DNA from: Planctomycetaceae bacterium
GTDB lineage: Bacteria; Planctomycetota; Phycisphaerae; SM23-33
Direction of reading: 5' to 3'
Length of the DNA: 43,812 nt
Assembly (NCBI GenBank): GCA_021371965.1
Contig: JAJFVE010000096.1
Coordinates: forward strand, 1 to 43,812
The notes beneath the pieces are model-generated. The model saw only the letters and a list, made by a program, of their open reading frames with translations. It did not search any database and had not been told where the DNA came from. Below are positions 29,901 to 36,520 of the stretch, one piece after another. Position numbers and translations under genes: made by a program. Numbering within the stretch: the first letter of the stretch is position 1; each line of letters begins with the position of its first letter.

Positions 29901-31535
29901 ATGAACGCTTCACGCATCATGATGTTCCTGCTCTTGGCCGCCACAGTCTGCTCCTCTGCCCGCGCGGCCGACAAACTCGCCCCCGGCTGCAAGGAGTGGA
30001 AGGACACCGATTTCGTCCACCCGCCGCTGAAGGTGTTCGAGCCGTACAAGCGGTTCGACGAGTACCCTATTGTGGCCTGGTGCTTCCACGGCGAGGGCGG
30101 CAGCAAGCCCGTCAAGCCCGGCGCCAAGCCCCGTCCCACGCCCGCGCCGTATGACGAGTCCTACGCCGTCAACGCCAAGGCCGCAGGCTTCAACGTGCTC
30201 ATTGACTCCGCCTCGATGCTCGAGCCCTGCCGCAAGGTCGGCGGCATCAAGGTCGTCGTGCCGGCATTTCATCACGCGCCGGATCGGCTCAAGGCCGGCA
30301 TCTTCGACCGCCACGGCGATCACCCGTGCCTGGTCGGCATCGTGACCGACGACAACAATCCGCGGATCTATCCCAACGTGATCGAGAATGCCAAGTGGAT
30401 CACGGAGAACTACCCGCACATCATGCCCTGGGACAGCGAGAACCCCGACCCGCGCACGCAGAGCAAGACCACCATGCGCGTCGTGGGCACACAGAACTAC
30501 GCCTTCCTGCGCGGGGCCAAGGGCGACAAGGCCACATCCGGCTACTGCAACGGCTGCAACTTCGACCGCGCCTTCGGCAACGCCAACAACATGAGCATGT
30601 GGGAGCTCTTCGGCGGCAATGTCGCCACCAACCAGATCCGCTTCCAGATGATGGCCGCCCTGGCGTACGGCGCCCAGGGGCTGGTGAACTTCGCCTACAC
30701 GCCTCACCGCGACACGCCGTATCGCGGCAAGATGTACCAGCCCGACAGTCCGCTGATCCCGCAGTTCAAGGCCATGCACGACTACATCCGCCTGGTGGCC
30801 GGGCGGCACCTGTGGGGCTGCCGCAGCTTCGGCGTGCTGCATTCCGTCCACGGCGGCGCCCATCGCGACGCGACGGTCTACGATGAAAGCCAACTCGTCG
30901 TGCGGGCGGCTGAGTTCTCGCTGGTGGGCCTGCTCAGCCCCGAGAAAGAGTTCTTCGCCCAGAGCAAGCAGGCCGATTACGTGCCGGAGTATTTCCTGTT
31001 CGTCGACAAGCGAACCAGCGGCCACGACACGCCCGCCCTTCGCGACGCCTACGTGATGCTGGCCGCGCGGATCAGCGCCGTCGAAGTGCTCGACGAGCAG
31101 GCCGTCAAAGGCGCTGCCATCCGCAAGATCGCCCCAGCATTCAAGGTTCGCTTCAAGACCGAAGGCGGCCAAGGCCTCCTGCTGCGCGTGGCGCCGGACA
31201 TGGACGAATTGCTGGGCGGCCCCGAGGGCATGGCGATCTATAAGCAGATCAACGCCACGCTGGCGTCGCTGCAGTGGCAGGCCACTGCCCCCGCCGCCAA
31301 GGGCCAGCCCAAGCCCGAAGCCGAACTGACGTACAAGCCCGTCGACGCCAGAACCATCGATCAGGCCGTCGCAGCCGCCAAGGCCAAAACCGCCGACCTG
31401 GCCAAATTGCTCGACGCAGCCGCAGCGGCCGGCAAAATCTCCAAAGCCCAAGCCGACGACACCCTCAATCGCCTCAACGACGCCATCGACGCCACCTCCG
31501 TCGAAGCCAAAGACCCCAAGCCGTCGGCGTCGTAG
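29901..31535 (+). CDS. Secreted TIM-barrel-like protein of unknown function, paralogue 3
   Basis: A 544-residue paralogue with signal peptide (RIMMFLLLAATVCSSARAA). Core motifs: YPIVAWCFHG, KAAGFNVLIDSASML, GDHPCLVGIVTDDNN, MWELFGGNV, LAYGAQGLVNFAYTPHRD and AGRHLWGCRSFGVLHSVHGG. It is the most divergent copy: GDNG is replaced by TDDNN and FAEKVGG by PCRKVGG, but the WE of MWELF is kept. The C-terminus (LAKLLDAAAAAGKISKAQAD) and final DPKPSAS are almost the same as in paralogue 2, suggesting duplication or gene conversion from that copy. Start ATG 29901 gives the signal peptide. The TAG stop abuts a palindrome. Confidence 0.8.
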   Translation: MNASRIMMFLLLAATVCSSARAADKLAPGCKEWKDTDFVHPPLKVFEPYKRFDEYPIVAWCFHGEGGSKPVKPGAKPRPTPAPYDESYAVNAKAAGFNVLIDSASMLEPCRKVGGIKVVVPAFHHAPDRLKAGIFDRHGDHPCLVGIVTDDNNPRIYPNVIENAKWITENYPHIMPWDSENPDPRTQSKTTMRVVGTQNYAFLRGAKGDKATSGYCNGCNFDRAFGNANNMSMWELFGGNVATNQIRFQMMAALAYGAQGLVNFAYTPHRDTPYRGKMYQPDSPLIPQFKAMHDYIRLVAGRHLWGCRSFGVLHSVHGGAHRDATVYDESQLVVRAAEFSLVGLLSPEKEFFAQSKQADYVPEYFLFVDKRTSGHDTPALRDAYVMLAARISAVEVLDEQAVKGAAIRKIAPAFKVRFKTEGGQGLLLRVAPDMDELLGGPEGMAIYKQINATLASLQWQATAPAAKGQPKPEAELTYKPVDARTIDQAVAAAKAKTADLAKLLDAAAAAGKISKAQADDTLNRLNDAIDATSVEAKDPKPSAS

Positions 31536-31712
31536 CACGGGCATCTTGCCCGTGAGTGGCATGGGCGTCTCGCCCATGCTCTTGCTTTGTCCTCTGGCGG
31601 GCGAGACACCCGCCAGTGCATGGCCGGGACGGCCATGCCACACAGCCCATGCTCTCGTTTTGTGGCGCGGGCGCCCCTAGGGACGGGGCCACGCACAACG
31701 GAGTTGTGCGTG
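31536..31712. repeat. Array of palindromes behind paralogue 3
   Basis: Palindromes at 31536-31554 (CACGGGC-ATCTT-GCCCGTG), 31560-31578, 31596-31614 (one mismatch), 31619-31637, and the CACGCACAAC-GGA-GTTGTGCGTG hairpin at 31690-31712. Same order as behind paralogue 2. The first unit follows TAG directly. Confidence 0.88.
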
Positions 31713-31724
31713 GCACCCTTGAAA

Positions 31725-32480
31725 TCAGTTGGCATCTTGCAGTTGGTCGCTGTCAGCCGGCGGGTCTTCGCCCGGCAGCGGGGTCCAGTGGATCTCCGCC
31801 GCGGGCGGGTGGATGGTGTTGAAGAGCTGCTGGACTTGGGGACGAAGGATCGATGCCCCGGCCAGGACCGCCAGCAGGACTGCGGCAATCGCGGTCGTGC
31901 CGAAGCGGCGCTTCTCCGGCGCCAAGGAGTAGGTCCAGGCCAGCATCACGCCCAGTATGGCCCCGGCCGCGTGGGCGATGTTGGCGACGGGCATGGTATC
32001 GGACACGGTCAGGATGATGCACAAGAAGAACCATCCGACAAACAGCGTCGTGGTCTGCTTGTCGATGGCGCCGCAGAAGTAGCCCGGGCGCCGGCTGAGG
32101 TACCACAGGAACCCGAACAGGCCGTACCCGACCCCCGAGAGCCCCACGCCGCCGTCGGAGAAGGCGAACTCGGCCGCGCCGGACCCCGCGGCCAGCAGCA
32201 CCAGCATGCCCGCAACTCTCAGCGACCCCAGCCGCTGCTCGAGCCGCGCCCCGAAGGCCCACAGCCAATACACATTAAACACCAGGTGCACGATGCCCAC
32301 GTGCGGCAGGGCCGACGTCACCAGCCGCCACCACTGCCCGTGCCACCAGTTCTCGTCCATCATCAGCAGGCTGATGTCCCAACCCGTCATCCACATCGAC
32401 GTGACCACCACCGCCAGGGCGGCCGTCCCTGCCGATGCCGGACAGTGCATCACGATCTGCAATGAGCTTGGTTTGTACAT
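31725..32480 (-). CDS. Rhomboid-family intramembrane serine protease
   Basis: A 251-residue protein with about six transmembrane helices. Family motifs are WWRLVTSALPHVGIVHLVFN (the HxxxN of helix 2), GLSGVGYGLFG with the catalytic Ser of GxSG on helix 4, and NIAHAAGAILGVML with the catalytic His on helix 6. Rhomboids cleave membrane proteins within or next to the membrane. A GTG at 32516 would overlap the upstream sulfatase by 20 bp; I chose ATG 32480, preceded by GGCAGGG, giving a 16-bp gap after the sulfatase stop. The C-terminal tail is Pro/Asp-rich and likely cytoplasmic or periplasmic disorder. The sulfatase/rhomboid pairing may be an operon. Confidence 0.88.
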   Translation of the reverse strand: MYKPSSLQIVMHCPASAGTAALAVVVTSMWMTGWDISLLMMDENWWHGQWWRLVTSALPHVGIVHLVFNVYWLWAFGARLEQRLGSLRVAGMLVLLAAGSGAAEFAFSDGGVGLSGVGYGLFGFLWYLSRRPGYFCGAIDKQTTTLFVGWFFLCIILTVSDTMPVANIAHAAGAILGVMLAWTYSLAPEKRRFGTTAIAAVLLAVLAGASILRPQVQQLFNTIHPPAAEIHWTPLPGEDPPADSDQLQDAN

Positions 32481-32496
32481 AACTTGCCCTGCCGCG

Positions 32497-33918
32497 CTAC
32501 GCGCCTTTCCTGCCACCCGCGCGCCTTGCCGGGCGTTCTGTCTTTGGATTAGGCAACATCGGGTACTTCTCGACCTCCGTCAGCTTGCACCACTGCGCCA
32601 GCAGCTTGCGGTGGCGGTCGATCTCGGCCGCCAGATTCGCATCGGCGGAGAGGTTCTTCATCTCACCGCCGTCGGCGTCCATGTCGAAGAACATTTCGGC
32701 CTTGGCCCCTTCGTGAAAGACCATGTACTTGTACTTCTTCGTGCGGATCATAAAACTGCGCCCGCCGCCGACGGCCATTTCTGAGGCAACATACACGCTG
32801 CCCGCCGATTTCGGATCGTCGATCACCCCGCGCAGGCTGCGGCCGTGCACGACAGGCGGAGCTGCCACCCCGGCATAGTCGCACAGCGTCGGCAGCACGT
32901 CCAGCGCCGTGACGAGGTGGTCCTTGTCGCTGCGCCCTGCGGGGATCACACCCTTCCAGCTCACGATCAGCGGCACGGCGGCCTCATCGTCGTAGAAATG
33001 CAGCTTGCCGGTCCAGCCGTGGCAGCCCAGGCCCTCGCCGTGGTCGCTGGTGAAGACGATGAGCGTGTCTTCCTCCTGCCCGCTCTGCCGCAGAGCGTGG
33101 AGAAGCTGGCCGATCTGGCGGTCGACATCCTCCATCATGCGGAAGTACGCGTAGCGATACCGCCGCCATCGCTGCGCCTCCCAGTTGCCGTGGCGGGCCC
33201 GCCTGGCCTGCGACGCAGGTGTGCCCAGGCTGAGGGCGTGGTTGGCCGGCAAGGGCGGCAATTCGGCGCCGTCCTTGGGTCCGTACCGCTTCCAGAGTTC
33301 ATCGGTGATGGCGTTGGGGTTGGCCAGCAGGCAGATGTCGTGCGGATTGAGAAACGAGGCCACCAGCAGGAAAGGCTTGCTCCGCTGGCGCCGCAGAAAT
33401 TCCGTCGCGACCTTGAGCGTCGCTTCGTCCATGTCGCGCGCGAGCCTGCCGCCGCGTCCGACCTTGTTGAGCACCTCGAACCCGGCGATTCCGTCGGCCG
33501 GGTACGATGCCGGCAGGTGCCACTTGCCGGCATAACCGGTGTCATAGCCGCCCTCGCGCAAGACCTGGCCCGACAGCGGAATCCCCTTGGCAATGTGCAT
33601 GCTGTTGTGATCGACCAGCAGCTCGTGCGGCGTGCGGCCGGTGTGCAGCGATCCGCGCGACGGGCTGCACAGCGGGTAGGGGCAGTACGACTGCATGAAC
33701 GACACGCCGCCGGCCGCGATGGAATCCATCGCCGGCGTCTTGGCCCAGCGATTGCCCGAGGCGCTCATGGCATCGACGCGCTGCTGATCGGTGGTGATGA
33801 TCAGGATGTTCGGCCGCCGCTTGGCCGGCGCCGCGATGGCAAACCGTCCCATCGCCAGAGCCGCCGCGCCCGCCACGCCCGCCTGAATGAATTGCCGCCT
33901 GGTGATCCTGTCTTGCAT
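32497..33918 (-). CDS. Tat-exported sulfatase (Cys-type), second copy
   Basis: A 473-residue arylsulfatase-superfamily protein, not closely related to the one at 10.2 kb. Twin-arginine signal: ITRRQFIQAGVAGAAALA. Metal ligands in ILIITTDQQRVD. Signature C84-S-P-S-R in PLCSPSRGSLHTG (Cys to formylglycine), YAGKWHLP (active-site Lys/His region), PHDICL, and FTSDHGEGLGCHG. It probably desulfates glycans in the periplasm. The last 20 residues are Arg/Gly-rich. ATG 33918 directly precedes the Tat motif. Nearby rhomboid gene starts 16 bp after the stop. Confidence 0.92.
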   Translation of the reverse strand: MQDRITRRQFIQAGVAGAAALAMGRFAIAAPAKRRPNILIITTDQQRVDAMSASGNRWAKTPAMDSIAAGGVSFMQSYCPYPLCSPSRGSLHTGRTPHELLVDHNSMHIAKGIPLSGQVLREGGYDTGYAGKWHLPASYPADGIAGFEVLNKVGRGGRLARDMDEATLKVATEFLRRQRSKPFLLVASFLNPHDICLLANPNAITDELWKRYGPKDGAELPPLPANHALSLGTPASQARRARHGNWEAQRWRRYRYAYFRMMEDVDRQIGQLLHALRQSGQEEDTLIVFTSDHGEGLGCHGWTGKLHFYDDEAAVPLIVSWKGVIPAGRSDKDHLVTALDVLPTLCDYAGVAAPPVVHGRSLRGVIDDPKSAGSVYVASEMAVGGGRSFMIRTKKYKYMVFHEGAKAEMFFDMDADGGEMKNLSADANLAAEIDRHRKLLAQWCKLTEVEKYPMLPNPKTERPARRAGGRKGA

Positions 33919-34096
33919 AAGAACCTCAATTGCCGGCGCAAACCGCCGCCAGGGTCACAACAGTATAACGCAGCACAGCCGTCGCAGATTGCCGCAGTTT
34001 GTTGCCGACAAGAGTCTGAAAGTAACCCGGCCATTTTTTGAGATGAAATTAGCCCCTGCGGCGTCTCTAATAAGAAAGGCTGAGACGGGAGCCGCA

Positions 34097-34585
34097 ATGC
34101 GACAGCACTGGATGCATATCCTGATTGCGGTGGGCGCAACGCTGGCCGCCGCTGGGGCTGGCACATGGCTCTATATCTGGTATTACCACCCTCCACTGGG
34201 GCCGCTCCCAAAGGTCGAGGTAGCCGCGCCGGCGGGATTTGAAATGAATGTCGGACACTTCGTGGACTTTGATCTTTACACGCTCTCCCGAGCGCCGGGG
34301 CAGGGGCGTCGCAGCAGTCTGGTGATCTTCATCGGAGATCATCCGCAAACGCTCAGGCCCTCTACCGGCGGGTCAGAGAAACGCGACGACGTCTGCGGCC
34401 GATCCGCAACCTGGTACGCGTGGCAGAAGATGGGCCCAGAGCGGAGTTTGTGGCAGGAAGCCCACCTGTCGTTGCCTGGACATCTCGGCGGCCACCGCAT
34501 TCACGCGATTCTCTCGGCCGACGATCCGTCCGAAATGGAACTTCTGGAGAACGTCGCGCGGACGGCCCGTCTGCTGCCCATGTAG
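34097..34585 (+). CDS. Membrane-anchored protein of unknown function
   Basis: A 162-residue protein with one N-terminal transmembrane helix (ILIAVGATLAAAGAGTWLYI) and an extracytoplasmic domain of about 130 residues. I do not recognise the domain: it contains GFEMNVGHFVDFDLYTLSR, SLVIFIGDHPQTLRP and LPGHLGGHRIHAILSADDPS. It is not related in sequence to the two following membrane proteins. The ATG at 34097 has a GGGAG ribosome binding site 7 nt upstream; the frame is open further 5' but without a start signal. Codon use is not obviously foreign. Confidence 0.65.
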   Translation: MRQHWMHILIAVGATLAAAGAGTWLYIWYYHPPLGPLPKVEVAAPAGFEMNVGHFVDFDLYTLSRAPGQGRRSSLVIFIGDHPQTLRPSTGGSEKRDDVCGRSATWYAWQKMGPERSLWQEAHLSLPGHLGGHRIHAILSADDPSEMELLENVARTARLLPM

Positions 34586-34640
34586 CCTGAGGACACGCAC
34601 TGCGTTGGAATGAATGATGATGACAGACCAGGAGCAAGAG

Positions 34641-35387
34641 ATGTCTTCTCAGCCTGCCGCCCCGCCGGGGCCGCGGTGGACGGTCGTGACGCCGCGGCTG
34701 GCGGGGCATATGGCGCTGTGGATGGGGCTGGCGGCCTGTATTGCGATGCTGGTGCCCGCGGCCCTCTGTCCAGAGAGTCTGGATTTAGCTTTGATACTGG
34801 CGTTGATCGGAATCGGCGCGGCCGTCGCGTCATTGATCACTTCTCGGGACAGCGGAGCCAGGCTGCGCCTGCGATTGATAGGGATGCTGATTTGTGCCCT
34901 GCCACTGGGCGTGATAACGGCGATGATTGTGATAGGCCCCCCTGAAACAGGGCACTCGCGACAGTACTGCCTCCTGAATCTGAAATGGATTGGCGTCGCT
35001 ATGCGCGAATATCACCGCACAGACCAGAAGCAGCCCAGACAAATGAGCGACCTGATCCGGTCTGGTCTGGTGGCGCCGACGGCCTACAAGTGTCCCTATG
35101 ACAGTGGCTGGAAAGAAGGCCAAAGCAGCTACTTCTTCTTTCTGCCACCTAAAGAGGACGAAGGGGCAGTTCTTATCGCCTGCGATCTTAACGCGCACCC
35201 GCGCGGGGGGAGAAGCGTTCTCACGGCTGAAGGATTATCGTTCTTCCTGAAGGACAGCGACTTTCAAGAGCGCCTGGCCCGTCCGGAAAACGCCGCCTTC
35301 GCCGCCGCGCTGCGGGCATTTGAGGCCACCGGCGCGAAATCCTTCCCGCTCGATCGGCCGCTGGCGGCCTCGAGGCCTGCGCCATGA
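34641..35387 (+). CDS. Membrane protein with DUF1559-like C-terminal domain, copy 1
   Basis: A 248-residue protein with three or so hydrophobic segments (LAGHMALWMGLAACIAMLVP, LALILALIGIGAAVASLI and LIGMLICALPLGVITAMIVI) then an extracytoplasmic part. YCLLNLKWIGVAMREYHRTD and AYKCPYDSGWKEGQSSYFFF are reminiscent of planctomycete DUF1559/pilin-like proteins (CNNLKQIGLALHNYH). The C-terminus LARPENAAFAAALRAFEATG is repeated in the next protein. ATG 34641 was chosen for the AGGAG ribosome binding site 7 nt upstream; ATG 34614 is possible. It overlaps the next gene by 4 bp (ATGA), so both are co-translated. Confidence 0.7.
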   Translation: MSSQPAAPPGPRWTVVTPRLAGHMALWMGLAACIAMLVPAALCPESLDLALILALIGIGAAVASLITSRDSGARLRLRLIGMLICALPLGVITAMIVIGPPETGHSRQYCLLNLKWIGVAMREYHRTDQKQPRQMSDLIRSGLVAPTAYKCPYDSGWKEGQSSYFFFLPPKEDEGAVLIACDLNAHPRGGRSVLTAEGLSFFLKDSDFQERLARPENAAFAAALRAFEATGAKSFPLDRPLAASRPAP

Positions 35388-36157
35388 CGGAACAACCGAA
35401 CATCCCCCAGACTCCACAGCCGGCAGACTCGCCCGAGGCGGCAGAGGTGTGGCCCTCGACAGGCCGCGGCGTGCTGGTGGGCTCGCTGGTACTTCTGGCA
35501 CTGATCCCAAGCTGCATCTTTCTTGTCGTAACTCTCGCTTGGGGGCCAACGGACTGGTGGGCCAGGGCGATTGCGGTTGCCTTCGTCGGCAGTTGCCTTG
35601 CCGCGATATGGCTCGCGCGTCGGCCGAAGCGGACGATCTGGGGGAAGATCGGTTCGGCCACCGCCGTTGTCTTGGCCTTTCTGATTTCGACTCTTCTAGT
35701 CTGCTCGCTGATCTGGCCGGCGCGGATCCCTCCAAAACCCGACTGCCTCACAAACCTCCAGTCTATTGGTGTGCGCCTTTCAGAGTACCAGATCGCACAT
35801 GGCCGGATGCCGGCGCAACTGTCGGACCTGGATGCCAATAGATTTCCACCGGTGGCATCCAGGTGCCCTCGCGACAGGGCCTGCCAGAGCGGATACAGCA
35901 GCTACTTCTATTTCCTCAACACGTCCCGCTCGCAAAACGCTGTGGTGCTATGCGAAATACAGCCGTTGCACAATGGCAAACGCGGCGTCCTTCACTACTG
36001 GGGCTGGACTGAGCTTCTGGATGACGACCAATTCCAGAAGGCGCTTGCCCGTCCGGAAAACGCCGCCTTCGCCGCGGCGCTGCGGGCGTTTGAGGCCACT
36101 GGCGCTACTCACGTTCTTCTGGACCTCCCATCTTCCGCCACGAGGCCTTCACAATGA
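35384..36157 (+). CDS. Membrane protein with DUF1559-like C-terminal domain, copy 2
   Basis: A 257-residue relative of the previous protein: two to three N-terminal transmembrane helices (VLVGSLVLLALIPSCIFLVV, ATAVVLAFLISTLLVCSLIW), then DCLTNLQSIGVRLSEYQIAH, SRCPRDRACQSGYSSYFYFL and a near-identical C-terminal LARPENAAFAAALRAFEATG. Four-bp ATGA overlap with the upstream gene. The pair likely arose by tandem duplication; the last 25 residues are much more alike than the rest. Function unknown, membrane surface location inferred. Confidence 0.7.
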   Translation: MTEQPNIPQTPQPADSPEAAEVWPSTGRGVLVGSLVLLALIPSCIFLVVTLAWGPTDWWARAIAVAFVGSCLAAIWLARRPKRTIWGKIGSATAVVLAFLISTLLVCSLIWPARIPPKPDCLTNLQSIGVRLSEYQIAHGRMPAQLSDLDANRFPPVASRCPRDRACQSGYSSYFYFLNTSRSQNAVVLCEIQPLHNGKRGVLHYWGWTELLDDDQFQKALARPENAAFAAALRAFEATGATHVLLDLPSSATRPSQ

Positions 36158-36520
36158 ACGACGAAAGACAAATTCCGAATCGTCCCGTGAGATGGAGGAT
36201 TCTTTGGGCTTCATGCCTTGTGTGCCTTCGTTGTTAAGCGTTTATGCCAACAGCGATCCGCTTTCATATTTGATATGTCTGATTTTGGCGTCATTATCGG
36301 ACCTTTGGGCTTCTGCCGAAACTTGTAACTTATTGTAATTCATGTGCTTACGAAACACGGGCAGGGTTGAATGTGCCAAAAACAGACAAGAAAAGACAAA
36401 GAAGACACAATGGCATTTTTGAAATCCGTTGGTACCCGTGGTTGGGGATTCCCGCGAAAACGCTGTGAAAAGTACAACAAAGTACAAGGAAGTGCACAGG
36501 AGGTGTATTCGCCGCACCCG
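36158..36520. other. AT-richer intergenic region without a recognisable gene
   Basis: 363 bp noticeably less GC-rich than the surroundings. Small direct repeats such as AAAGACAAAGAAGACACAA and AAGTACAACAAAGTACAAGG occur at 36393-36495. A minus-strand frame at 36242-36517 is Phe/Ser/Cys-rich, lacks a ribosome binding site and looks like noise. No promoter is convincing. Confidence 0.5.

Noticed and set aside
27806..31712. CRISPR array
   Set aside because: The repeated units are palindromes with irregular, non-unique spacing and no cas genes are present.
36242..36517. Phe/Ser-rich 91-residue minus-strand frame
   Set aside because: No ribosome binding site, unusual composition for this genome, and the sequence lies in an AT-rich spacer with simple repeats.
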